DNA of 64,000 nucleotides from the NCBI RefSeq assembly GCF_002735905.1, contig NZ_PEBD01000008.1, forward strand, positions 744,001 to 808,000, written 5' to 3'. Origin of the DNA: Williamsia muralis. GTDB taxonomy: Bacteria > Actinomycetota > Actinomycetes > Mycobacteriales > Mycobacteriaceae. Within the stretch, counting starts at the first letter, position 1. Every line of letters starts with the position of its first letter. The notes under the pieces are model-generated. The model saw only the letters and a list, made by a program, of their open reading frames with translations, had not been told where the DNA came from and did not search any database. The position numbers were made by a program, and so were the translations under genes. This document shows, in pieces, positions 1 to 7,865 of this stretch.

Positions 1-1
1 A

Positions 2-676
2 GAACTCGACCTGACGGCTCGGATGGTTGCCGTGGCGGGCACACTGCGGTCGAACAGCAACGGCGTCGACACGCTTGCACAGGCCGTCACCAAGACGGCG
101 GTGGACTGCATTCCAGGCACCGAATGTGCAGGTGTCATCGCTTGTCTGGGTCCACACGGCGAGCCCGTGGCGGGCAACGGACTGGCAAGTCAGGCTGATC
201 AGCTGCAACATGAGCTACGTGAGGGCCCGGCCGTGCGCCCCAAGGCCGATCGCTCCACCGTGTGGATCGATGATTTCGACTCGGAGGACCGGTGGCCACG
301 GTTTGCTGCACGCGCGCAGGAGCTCGGGATCGCGTCGATGGCGAGCTTCCGGCTGTTCTCCGGCAAGGACGACCTTGGAACTCTCAATCTCTACAGCTCG
401 GCCAAGAAGGCGTTCGATGAACGCGCTCGCACACTCGGCGAGGTGTTCGCGGCACACACTGCCGTCGCGTTCTCGGTGCTGCGCGAGCGCGAGAATCTCT
501 CCGTCGCGCTCACCAGCCGCGATCTCATCGGTCAGGCGAAGGGGATGGTGATGGAGCGTTACGGCATCGATGCCGATGCGGCCTTCGCGCTGCTGGCAAG
601 GCTGTCTCAGGAGTCGAACACGAAGGTTGCCGAGATCGCCAAACAAGTCGTAGAGGCGGGATCAGACCCCACCTGA
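2..676 (+). CDS. GAF-ANTAR domain regulator (5' end outside window)
   Basis: The protein has a GAF-like sensor region (about the first 150 residues) followed by a C-terminal ANTAR RNA-binding domain, recognisable by the run DLIGQAKGMVMERYGIDADA and the following helix. ANTAR proteins bind paired hairpins in nascent RNA and act as antiterminators; the GAF part probably senses a small ligand or redox state. The reading frame is open to the left edge, and alignment with the paralog at 4285-5013 shows that the ATG at 23 lies inside the GAF domain and has no ribosome binding site. The true start is therefore probably upstream of the window. It ends 20 bases before the convergent gene at 696. The domain call is firm; its RNA targets are unknown. 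Confidence 0.85.
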   Translation, partial: ELDLTARMVAVAGTLRSNSNGVDTLAQAVTKTAVDCIPGTECAGVIACLGPHGEPVAGNGLASQADQLQHELREGPAVRPKADRSTVWIDDFDSEDRWPRFAARAQELGIASMASFRLFSGKDDLGTLNLYSSAKKAFDERARTLGEVFAAHTAVAFSVLRERENLSVALTSRDLIGQAKGMVMERYGIDADAAFALLARLSQESNTKVAEIAKQVVEAGSDPT

Positions 677-695
677 CCCGAACTGGGGGTAGACG

Positions 696-1301
696 TCAGC
701 GCCTCTTCGTCGCCGCCGCTCGGGCCGCGTAGCCGATGGCAGCACCCGCGGCGATCCATGGCCCGCCCACGAGGATCGGATCGATCCACGCGTGATTCTT
801 GTCCACTCGTTTGGTCCCGGTGCGCGACGCGAGCCCGTGGTGGGTGAACTCGCTTCGGATTCCGGTCTGGGTGATCGGATTGTCCGGCCGCATCGTGAGG
901 AAGGACGCGAGATGGGCTTCTACGGCGTTGATGCGATCGGCTCCGAGCAGGAGCAACCAGTGCGCTGCGCGACCTTCGCTATACCGATAAGCGACCTTGC
1001 GAACGACCCCAGACAACCCGGACGGGGGTGTCGAGGTACCGAAAACAGGCGTGAGGAATCTATGTTCGATGGATCTCTCCCGCGGCCATTTCTCCGGCTG
1101 CCGCTCAGGGAAGTCCCAATGTGCGCCGGTCGCTTCGGGGTCGAACCGTTGCTGTGGGACCGCCGGCCGGTCCTTCGGGTCGAGGTCCACGCCCCACCCG
1201 GGAATCCTCGCCCGCAACTCGTCACTGGAGGGGACGGGGGGCCTTTGCGAGGTGTAGGTGGGCACCTGATCGGTCGGCTTCTTCGGGGATGGCGATGTCA
1301 T
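696..1301 (-). CDS. Hypothetical protein, partner of the zinc alcohol dehydrogenase
   Basis: A 201-residue protein I do not recognise. The N-terminal 60 residues are rich in Pro, Ser and charged residues. The middle is Trp/Arg-rich, and the C-terminus has a short hydrophobic stretch (PILVGGPWIAAGAAIGYAAR) ending in TKRR, which could sit at a membrane. The start at 1301 is chosen because an AGGAG motif lies just before it; a longer frame begins at 1346 but overlaps the upstream dehydrogenase. It starts 8 bases after the stop of that dehydrogenase, so the two are almost certainly co-transcribed, probably from the SigF-like promoter at 2492-2517. Function unknown; a stress role is suggested only by context. 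Confidence 0.6.
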   Translation of the reverse strand: MTSPSPKKPTDQVPTYTSQRPPVPSSDELRARIPGWGVDLDPKDRPAVPQQRFDPEATGAHWDFPERQPEKWPRERSIEHRFLTPVFGTSTPPSGLSGVVRKVAYRYSEGRAAHWLLLLGADRINAVEAHLASFLTMRPDNPITQTGIRSEFTHHGLASRTGTKRVDKNHAWIDPILVGGPWIAAGAAIGYAARAAATKRR

Positions 1302-1309
1302 GACTCTCC

Positions 1310-2458
1310 TCAGGCCGCGTCGGTGACGATGATCGGTTTGATGCACTCATCCAGCTTCGACGAGAAGATGTGGTATCCCTCGGCGATGTGCTCGAGCGGA
1401 ATGCGGTGCGTGACAATGTCATTCGGCTTGATGTGGCCGTTCTTGATGTGCTCGAACAGCCGCGGCCACTGCCGTTTGACGGGGCACTGGTTCATCTGGA
1501 GTGTCAGTCCCTTGTTCATCGCGTCGCCGAACTTGACGGCGCTGAACATCGGACCGTAAGCACCCATCACCGACACCGTCCCGCCTTTGCGGACCGAATC
1601 GATGGCCCAGTTCAATGCAATGGGAGACCCGCCCTGCAACTTGAACTTCGACGCCGCGACGTGCTGCAGAAAGTTCCCGTCCGCTTCTGCGCCCACCGCA
1701 TCGATGGCCACATCGGCGCCGAGATAGTCCGTGGACTTCTTCATCTGGACCACGATGTCGTCGTACTCCGCGAAGTTGAGTGTTTCGGCGTGCGCGAAGG
1801 TGCGGGCTTTCTCGAGTCGGTACTCGAGGTGATCGATCACGATCACCCGTCCGGCTCCCATGAACCACGATGAGAGGGCGGCGTAGAGACCCACCGGTCC
1901 CGCACCGAAGACGGCCACCGTGTCGCCCTCGCGGATGCTGCCCAACTGCGCGCCGAAGTACCCGGTGGCCAGAGCGTCGGTCAGCAGCAAAGCGTCTTCG
2001 TCGTCCATCCAGTCAGGGATGATCGCAGGGCCGACGTCGGCGAACGGGACGCGCACGAACTCTGCCTGGCCTCCGTCGTATCCACCGCAGGTGTGCGAGT
2101 AGCCGTAGATGCCCCCGACTGCGGTGGCGTTCGGATTGACGTTGTGGCAGTTGGAATACAGTCCGCGCGCACAGAAGTAACAGGAGCCGCAGTAGATGTT
2201 GAACGGCACCATCACCCGGTCGCCGGGGGTCAGATTCTGAACCGACGAGCCGACCGATTCGACCACCCCGATGAACTCGTGACCAAACGTCATTCCGGGG
2301 CGGGTATCGGGCATCATGCCGTGATACAGATGCAGATCTGAGCCGCAGATCGCAGCGCGGGTCACCCTCACGATGGCGTCGTTCGGGTGCTCGATCGGAG
2401 GGATGTCCTTTTCTTGAACGCGCACCTTGTAGGGACCCCGGTAAACCATCGCCTTCAT
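1310..2458 (-). CDS. Zinc-dependent alcohol/formaldehyde dehydrogenase-like
   Basis: A 382-residue medium-chain dehydrogenase. The N-terminal catalytic domain shows the zinc ligands Cys38 and His60-Glu61 and the structural-zinc cysteines Cys90, Cys93, Cys96 and Cys104. The Rossmann motif VFGAGPVGLYAA lies in the second half. It resembles the glutathione-independent formaldehyde dehydrogenase-like branch often annotated as FdhA-like. It should oxidise an alcohol or hydrated aldehyde with NAD(P), but the substrate cannot be told from sequence. The start at 2458 (MKAMVYRG) follows a GGAGG site; the frame could extend to 2491 but lacks a better start. It is the first gene of a two-gene unit with the gene at 696-1301. 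Confidence 0.85.
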   Translation of the reverse strand: MKAMVYRGPYKVRVQEKDIPPIEHPNDAIVRVTRAAICGSDLHLYHGMMPDTRPGMTFGHEFIGVVESVGSSVQNLTPGDRVMVPFNIYCGSCYFCARGLYSNCHNVNPNATAVGGIYGYSHTCGGYDGGQAEFVRVPFADVGPAIIPDWMDDEDALLLTDALATGYFGAQLGSIREGDTVAVFGAGPVGLYAALSSWFMGAGRVIVIDHLEYRLEKARTFAHAETLNFAEYDDIVVQMKKSTDYLGADVAIDAVGAEADGNFLQHVAASKFKLQGGSPIALNWAIDSVRKGGTVSVMGAYGPMFSAVKFGDAMNKGLTLQMNQCPVKRQWPRLFEHIKNGHIKPNDIVTHRIPLEHIAEGYHIFSSKLDECIKPIIVTDAA

Positions 2459-2491
2459 TCGTCCTCCACGCCTTTCGTTGTTGGGGTGCAT

Positions 2492-2517
2492 CTACCCCGT
2501 GTGAGCCACCGGCAAAC
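2492..2517 (-). promoter_or_regulatory. SigF-like promoter for the dehydrogenase operon
   Basis: Read on the minus strand there is GTTT (2517-2514), a 16-base spacer, then GGGTAG (2497-2492), 33 bases before the ATG at 2458. This fits the actinobacterial SigF/SigB pattern GTTT-N15-17-GGGTA. Transcription start not tested. Confidence 0.55.
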
Positions 2518-2927
2518 GGTTATACGCTTTGCTTCGTAGGAATCACGTTCCGACGCAACAGTTTTTGTGGTCAACTCGGTGGACTGTAGTCCTGACAGGA
2601 GATCTCGTGCAGCGCAGTCGAATCAGGCACTCACCACGTGCTCGCCGTGGCTCGCGGAGCCGGCCGGGATCTGGAGCCAATGGTTGCGTCCCCGGCCGGG
2701 CGGTCAGGGCGGGTGTCGCTGAGGCCTGTCGTTTTGTCAGGCAAATGATGGGGTAGCTCGCTTCTTGAGCCAGAACGGTCTGGGAGGGACAAACAACCCT
2801 GGCCATAGACCGTGGGTCAAGCCTAGGCCCGACCCGTGTAGGTGACAAGGGGAACGGGCCATCGCACCAGCAATGGCGGTCTGTCGTCAAGCTTCGGCTT
2901 AGCTATGGATACAACCTGGTTACGGGC
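2518..2927. other. Non-coding region between divergent genes
   Basis: About 410 bases between the two SigF-like promoters facing away from each other. The small frames here have no recognisable protein. I see no strong hairpin. Confidence 0.5.
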
Positions 2928-2952
2928 GTTTAACCGGCGGGTGGGCGGGTAT
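2928..2952 (+). promoter_or_regulatory. SigF-like promoter for the DUF4383 gene
   Basis: GTTT at 2928-2931, a 15-base spacer, then GGGTAT at 2947-2952. This is an exact match to the SigF-type consensus. The ATG at 3069 is 117 bases downstream, leaving a leader of roughly 110 nt. Confidence 0.65.
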
Positions 2953-3068
2953 TCGGCCGGCACGGTACAGGCGCGGGTGCAAGAGGATCGGCCGCGCTGA
3001 GACCCGATTGACGGTCGGACGGGCATTTGCCCAGAGAAACAGCTCCATCAATGTGAAGGGTTAGCACA

Positions 3069-3527
3069 ATGAGTACACGGAGTACCCGCACCCCCGGCAC
3101 CACCAAGCGGTCCCCGGTCCAACTGGCCGCACTCGCGGTCGGCGCGGTGTTCTTGCTGGTGGGGATCCTGGGCTTCATTCCGGGCATCACCACCGACTAC
3201 GACACCATGTCGTTCGCCAGCCACCATTCAGAAGCGAAACTGCTCGGGATCTTCAACGTTTCGATCCTGCACAACCTGGTGCACGTGGCTTTCGGTGTCG
3301 CAGGAATTGTCCTCGCAAGGGCGGCAGCCACCGCGAAGTCGTACTTGATCGTCGGCGGCGTCATCTACCTGGCTCTTTGGCTGTATGGCCTGGTCATCGA
3401 CAAGGACTCCGCAGCCAACTTCGTTCCGGTCAACTCGGCGGACGACTGGCTGCACTTCGTCCTGGGTGTCGGCATGGTCGCTCTCGGGGTGCTGCTCGGA
3501 CGCAACCGGCACACGTCTCGCGTGTGA
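3069..3527 (+). CDS. DUF4383 membrane protein
   Basis: A 152-residue integral membrane protein with four hydrophobic segments (roughly residues 17-38, 58-80, 88-108 and 125-145). The short Ser/Thr/Arg N-terminus is cytoplasmic in character, and the second helix region carries HNLVHVAFGVAGI, typical of the DUF4383 family. Many actinobacteria carry several DUF4383 genes that respond to general stress; the biochemical role is not known. The upstream exact SigF-type promoter (2928-2952) supports stress control. It stands alone: the next gene downstream begins 258 bases later. Confidence 0.85.
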   Translation: MSTRSTRTPGTTKRSPVQLAALAVGAVFLLVGILGFIPGITTDYDTMSFASHHSEAKLLGIFNVSILHNLVHVAFGVAGIVLARAAATAKSYLIVGGVIYLALWLYGLVIDKDSAANFVPVNSADDWLHFVLGVGMVALGVLLGRNRHTSRV

Positions 3528-3611
3528 ACAACGGGATTCGGTCACGGCAGTTCAAACCCACGTCACGATAGCGTGTCGACTACCTAAGATACTGCGCGAC
3601 AATTACATTCG

Positions 3612-3647
3612 GCTTCCCGATGGCCCTTTCCAGGGTCGTCGGGAAGC
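3612..3647. repeat. Inverted repeat (hairpin)
   Basis: A 9-base arm GCTTCCCGA pairs with TCGGGAAGC, with an inner CCCT/AGGG stem and a TTCC loop. It lies 85 bases after the DUF4383 stop and 140 bases before the STAS gene, so it may be a terminator or a leader structure. There is no T-run after it. Confidence 0.5.
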
Positions 3648-3785
3648 TGTCTGTGGTTGCCGGGCTATTGCCATCGGTGCCCGATGTGACATTATGGAGA
3701 AGTCGGTTGAAGAGGAGCCGTCCCGCGTGGACCGGTAAATAAGCTGCCGTAGCGCTTCTAGCCCGACAACTTTTAGGGGTCGATC

Positions 3786-4220
3786 GTGGCGCATAAAATT
3801 TCTAAATCAGATTTCGTTTCCGATAGTGCTGAACTCGCCGGCGGAACACTCACCATCGCGACTGTGTCGCACGGAAGCATCCTTGCCCTCACAGTGTGGG
3901 GCAGCATCGATTTGTTGACAGTCCCCCAGCTTGCCGAGGCGGTCGATGAAGCAGTCGCCGGACGTCCCGAAGGCCTGATCATCGATTTGACCTACACCGA
4001 CTTTCTTTCGTCGGTCGGCATGGCCGCGCTGGTCAACGCGCACGACGCGGTTCTTCCGTCCGGCGGACGATTCGGCGTTGTTGCCGAGGGTTCGTCGACG
4101 GCTCGTCCCATCAAGCTCGTCGGACTCGACCAGACCATCAGCCTGTATGCAACCATTGAGGACGCACTGCAGGCGCTGACCGAAGAGTTGGCCCCAGCCA
4201 CTCGTCGCGCTTCGGCATAG
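3786..4220 (+). CDS. STAS-domain anti-sigma factor antagonist-like protein
   Basis: A 144-residue single-domain STAS protein. The core spans about residues 30-135 and holds the signature LIIDLTYTDFLSSVGMAAL, where the serine pair is the usual phosphorylation position of SpoIIAA/RsbV-type antagonists. Such proteins bind an anti-sigma kinase and release a stress sigma factor; no cognate kinase is in the window. The GTG start at 3786 follows an AGGGG motif. It lies 64 bases before a GAF-ANTAR gene, a pairing that suggests linked stress signalling. The family call is firm; the partner is unknown. Confidence 0.85.
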   Translation: MAHKISKSDFVSDSAELAGGTLTIATVSHGSILALTVWGSIDLLTVPQLAEAVDEAVAGRPEGLIIDLTYTDFLSSVGMAALVNAHDAVLPSGGRFGVVAEGSSTARPIKLVGLDQTISLYATIEDALQALTEELAPATRRASA

Positions 4221-4284
4221 CGAGTTCAGGCGCGCGGTGCGCCTGCACGCTTCAACGCGTGCGAACCAATCGAGGGAGCCGCAC

Positions 4285-5013
4285 GTGGTCGACAATCAGG
4301 ACAACGGAATCCACATCGCGATCGCCAATCTGGCACGTGGGTTGCACAATTCATCGCTGGCAGGCAGCGATGTGGATTCGGTCCTGGAATCGATCACCGC
4401 CGGAGCCGTCGAGCACGTGGACGGCACCATGTACGCCGGCATTCTGCTCGTTGAAAAGCGCAAGAAGAAGACCCAGTCCGTCGCGGCCAGCGATCCGGTT
4501 GTGGAGAAACTCGACGCCATCCAGATGGACGTCGGCGAAGGCCCTTGTCTCGAAGCCGCCTGGGAGCACACCACCTTCAGGCTCGATGACTTCACCACCG
4601 AGAAACGGTTTCCCAAGTTCATCGCCGAGGCATTGGCGCAGACGTCCATCAAGTCCAGCCTGTCGTTCGAGCTGTACAGCAACGAGTCGTCGATGGGTGC
4701 CCTCAATCTCTTCTCGGATGAGACGAACGCGTTCTCACTCGCAGCCGAGGAAACAGGCCTGGTCTATGCCACGCACGCCGCCCTCGCGCTTTACCGGGCG
4801 AGAGAAAAAGAGCATTTCACCAGCGCATTGGCCAGCCGCGACGTCATCGGGCAGGCCAAGGGCATGATCATGGAGCGGTTCAACATCGACAGCCTCCAGG
4901 CCTTCGAATTACTGCGCAAGCTCTCCCAGGATTCCAACACCCCGATCGCGGACATCGCGCGCCAGCTGGTGGACACCGATCACCCGTCAAACAAGACGAG
5001 TAGCGGCAGGTAG
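4285..5013 (+). CDS. GAF-ANTAR domain regulator
   Basis: A 242-residue protein with an N-terminal GAF domain (about 15-165) and a C-terminal ANTAR domain (about 175-230). The ANTAR signature DVIGQAKGMIMERFNIDSLQ is nearly the same as in the protein at the left edge, so the two are paralogs about 4 kb apart. It probably acts as an RNA-binding antiterminator controlled by the sensor domain. The GTG at 4285 is chosen because GGGAG precedes it by about seven bases; the frame runs up to 4237 without a good site. It ends 14 bases before the convergent phoU gene. Confidence 0.85.
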   Translation: MVDNQDNGIHIAIANLARGLHNSSLAGSDVDSVLESITAGAVEHVDGTMYAGILLVEKRKKKTQSVAASDPVVEKLDAIQMDVGEGPCLEAAWEHTTFRLDDFTTEKRFPKFIAEALAQTSIKSSLSFELYSNESSMGALNLFSDETNAFSLAAEETGLVYATHAALALYRAREKEHFTSALASRDVIGQAKGMIMERFNIDSLQAFELLRKLSQDSNTPIADIARQLVDTDHPSNKTSSGR

Positions 5014-5027
5014 TCGAGACCCGCTTC

Positions 5028-5687
5028 CTACGACTTCCTGATCGGTGCCGGCGATTTACCCGTCGCCTGGAACACCACCCGTTGCCCGATGAGGACTGCG
5101 TGGTCGGCGAAGCGCTCGTAGTAGCGGCCGAGCAGGGTCACGTCCACCGCGCACGGCACGCCATATTGCCAGTTGCGGTCAAGCAACACGGTGAAGAGGT
5201 GCTCGTGCAGCGCGTCCATCGCGTCGTCGTCCTCGCGTAGACGCATCGCATCCTCGGGGTTCTGGCTCTTGAGCGCCTCACTGGCGTTGTTGGCGAGGTT
5301 GACGGCCAGGCGCCCCATCTCTGCGAAATATCCGTGAACGTCTTCCGGCACGGCCTTCTCCGGATGGCGGCGCCGGGCGACCTTGGCGACGTGCAGCGCA
5401 AGGGCACCCATCCGGTCGACGTCGGCCACGATCTGGAACGTCGAGACGATGGCGCGCAGATCACCGGCCACGGGAGCCTGCAGTGCCAACAATGCGAAGG
5501 CGCGCTCCTCAGCGTCAGCCGACATCCGGACGATCTGCTCGTGGTCGGTGATGACCTCTTCGGCCACGGCGAGATCGGCACGCAACAGCGCGTGCGTCGA
5601 TCTGGCCATGGCCTCGCCGGCCAGGTCGCACATCTGACCGAGCAGGTCGTGCAGTGCACTCAGCTGAGCAAGGTAGACGCCCCTCAT
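5028..5687 (-). CDS. phoU: Phosphate transport regulator PhoU
   Basis: A 219-residue all-helical protein with two PhoU repeats (roughly residues 15-105 and 120-205). The acidic metal-binding motifs typical of PhoU are present, for example [10 protein letters not shown] in the first repeat and the D/E-rich stretch around residues 150-160 in the second. PhoU links the Pst phosphate transporter to the sensor kinase and represses the Pho response when phosphate is ample. No pst genes are adjacent here, as is common in actinobacteria. The upstream hemerythrin gene is on the same strand 30 bases away, so they may share a transcript. Confidence 0.9.
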   Translation of the reverse strand: MRGVYLAQLSALHDLLGQMCDLAGEAMARSTHALLRADLAVAEEVITDHEQIVRMSADAEERAFALLALQAPVAGDLRAIVSTFQIVADVDRMGALALHVAKVARRRHPEKAVPEDVHGYFAEMGRLAVNLANNASEALKSQNPEDAMRLREDDDAMDALHEHLFTVLLDRNWQYGVPCAVDVTLLGRYYERFADHAVLIGQRVVFQATGKSPAPIRKS

Positions 5688-5717
5688 CAGCCGCGGCGAT
5701 TCGTGTTCATGACGCCT

Positions 5718-6428
5718 CTACTCGCGATGTGTCTCGGCCCGGTCTCCCCTGGTGAGGAGTGGTAGGTGTTCGATGCGGCCGGCAGCACCGGCCAGCGCCC
5801 CACTCACAGTACGCAGGCGTGCGGCCGTCGATCCGGTTGTTCGTCGAGATGCGCGGTCGAGTTGATCGCGACTCCGGTCGAGGATGGTCAGGGGGAGGGC
5901 CGCGAGCACGTTCCCCGGTGGGCGTCGGGCGACCACCGGGTGAGGCCGCGTGGGTGCAGTCCGGCGGACAATCTCCCATTGGATGCCGATCTGGCGCAAC
6001 TGCTTGGGTGACACCTTGTCCTGCAGCTTCGGCAGCAAGACATCTTCCTCATCGCGCACATCTTCGCGAAGCACTGCTGCGATGCGGTTGAACAGTTCAC
6101 GGTGCTCAGGGGCATCGGGGTCGATCTGCTCCAACTCGGTGAACAGCTCGTTGATCTCCTGGTGTTCTCTTTCGATCTGGAGGGTGAGTGCCTCCCCATC
6201 GGGCAGTTCGGCACGTACGACGGGCCACAGCACCGATTCCTCGGCGAAAGCGTGGGGAAACACCAACGTGCAGAGGCTGTTGATGAGGTCCTGACGCTGC
6301 GCTCCGGTGGACGCGTCGATGGCATGCAGCAGTCGGTCGAGTTCGATGTGGTCGCGTTTCTGGCGTACCAGCACACTCCGGGACCCGCCCAATTCGGACT
6401 CGGTCTGGTCGGCAATGGATCTGGTCAT
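5718..6428 (-). CDS. Hemerythrin HHE cation-binding domain protein
   Basis: A 236-residue protein. Its N-terminal 150 residues form a hemerythrin-like four-helix domain with candidate iron ligands His27, His59, Glu63 and His89 followed by a DEEDVLLPKL helix. This domain binds a di-iron centre and in actinobacteria is linked to oxygen, nitric oxide or redox sensing. The C-terminal 80 residues are Arg/Ala-rich, unlike the domain, and of unknown role. A SigF-like promoter candidate lies upstream at 6467-6491. It is followed by phoU on the same strand. The domain is firm; the physiological ligand is not known. Confidence 0.8.
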   Translation of the reverse strand: MTRSIADQTESELGGSRSVLVRQKRDHIELDRLLHAIDASTGAQRQDLINSLCTLVFPHAFAEESVLWPVVRAELPDGEALTLQIEREHQEINELFTELEQIDPDAPEHRELFNRIAAVLREDVRDEEDVLLPKLQDKVSPKQLRQIGIQWEIVRRTAPTRPHPVVARRPPGNVLAALPLTILDRSRDQLDRASRRTTGSTAARLRTVSGALAGAAGRIEHLPLLTRGDRAETHRE

Positions 6429-6466
6429 GGTCGCTCCTGGTAGGACATGGATTGTTCGACCGGTGA

Positions 6467-6491
6467 GTACCCACGGAATGCGCTCTCAATC
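6467..6491 (-). promoter_or_regulatory. Weak SigF-like promoter for the hemerythrin gene
   Basis: On the minus strand: GATT (6491-6488), 15 bases, GGGTAC (6472-6467), 39 bases before the ATG at 6428. One mismatch to the usual GTTT box. Confidence 0.4.
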
Positions 6492-6750
6492 AGTGAGACA
6501 AAACCGCCCTGGAATCCCTACTTCGCAGCGTAATCGACCAATCGGTGGTGTCATCGTTCGTCGGAACGTAAGGTCGCCATAGTCCGCTGGTAGCGGGCGG
6601 CAACGTGGCAGCCACACCCTGACGTCGAGCCCACGGCGAGGGTGTCCTATGAGGCCCGTGATCGGGCCGGCCGAGGGGTCTGAAAAGTGCCGAGAACCGT
6701 TCGAAGTAACCCCACATCGAAGACACTGCTGCACCGGTGCGGAGGCAGTA

Positions 6751-7848
6751 ATGGCTGAGCGCGGTGCAACACCCAATGTGCCAACATTGCGCAGGCGAGC
6801 CCTGCGCGCGATAAGTCATCTCTTCAGCCCGTTGGAACCCGACGACTACCTGGAGATGATCAATCCGCTGTGGACCACGAAAGAACTCCGTGGCCGCGTC
6901 GAGGAAGTGCGTCCGGAAGGGGCTGAGGCTGCCACCGTCTGGATTCGTCCGGGCTACGACTGGCCGGGCCACCTGCCAGGACAGTATGTGCGTCTCGGAC
7001 TTGTCATCGATGGCGTGTTCTATTGGCGCGCTTACTCTTTGACGTCCGACCCGGAACCACGGGATGGATTGATCGGCGTCACCCCCAAGCTGGTCGAGAA
7101 CGGCGTCGTCTCGCCCTATCTGGTCAAGCAGATCAAGCCGGGTGAGATCGTCCGGTTGGGCGAGATCGAGGGTGTGTTCACCCTTCCCGAGCCGTTACCC
7201 GAAAAGATGTTGTTCATCAGTGCCGGTAGCGGCATCACCCCCATCATGAGCATGCTGCGGAGCCTTGATCACCGCGATGAGGTGCGCGATGTGGTGGTAC
7301 TGCACTCCACCCGCACCGAAGAGCAGTGCATGTTCTTCAAGGACCTCCAGGACATGGACGACCGGAATGAGGGGCTGCGACTGATCATCCGGCGAACCGG
7401 AGAGGAAGGCCGGATCAAGCCGGAGGACATGGATGATCTGGTTCCGGACTGGCGTGAGCGGGAGACGCTGTGTTCCGGGCCGGGCGAGTTGCTGGATGCG
7501 TTGGTCGAGCATTGGGACCGCCACGATGCGTCCGACAAGATCCATCTCGAGCGCTTCCAGCCGATCATCGGTGGAGCGGCCGGCGAAGGTGAAGGCGGCA
7601 ACGTCACCTTCACCAAGAGTAAGAAGGAAGTCGAGTGTTCTCCGGGAACACCGATTTTGACTGCAGGCGAAGAAGCCGGACTGGAACTGAAGTTCGGATG
7701 CCGCATCGGAATCTGTCACACCTGTACGGGCACCCTCCGGTCCGGTCAGATCAGGGATCTGCGGACAGGGGATGTCAGCGAACCGATCAACTCGTCGGTG
7801 CGTATCTGCGTGAACACCGCCGAAGGCGACGTAGAAATCGAACTGTAG
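6751..7848 (+). CDS. Ferredoxin reductase-type electron donor for the acyl desaturase
   Basis: A 365-residue reductase in the order FAD domain, NAD(P) domain, C-terminal plant-type 2Fe-2S ferredoxin. The FAD motif is RAYSLTS near residue 95; the nucleotide motif ISAGSGITPIMSML follows; the 2Fe-2S cluster cysteines sit in CRIGICHTC and the later RICVN. It corresponds to the Mycobacterium tuberculosis Rv3230c type, which passes electrons to DesA3. The start at 6751 (MAERGATP) follows GGAGG; an in-frame ATG at 6649 is less likely. The desaturase follows after 17 bases, so the two form an operon. The assignment as desaturase partner rests on this context. Confidence 0.88.
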   Translation: MAERGATPNVPTLRRRALRAISHLFSPLEPDDYLEMINPLWTTKELRGRVEEVRPEGAEAATVWIRPGYDWPGHLPGQYVRLGLVIDGVFYWRAYSLTSDPEPRDGLIGVTPKLVENGVVSPYLVKQIKPGEIVRLGEIEGVFTLPEPLPEKMLFISAGSGITPIMSMLRSLDHRDEVRDVVVLHSTRTEEQCMFFKDLQDMDDRNEGLRLIIRRTGEEGRIKPEDMDDLVPDWRERETLCSGPGELLDALVEHWDRHDASDKIHLERFQPIIGGAAGEGEGGNVTFTKSKKEVECSPGTPILTAGEEAGLELKFGCRIGICHTCTGTLRSGQIRDLRTGDVSEPINSSVRICVNTAEGDVEIEL

Positions 7849-7865
7849 AACTTTTAGGAGTCACC

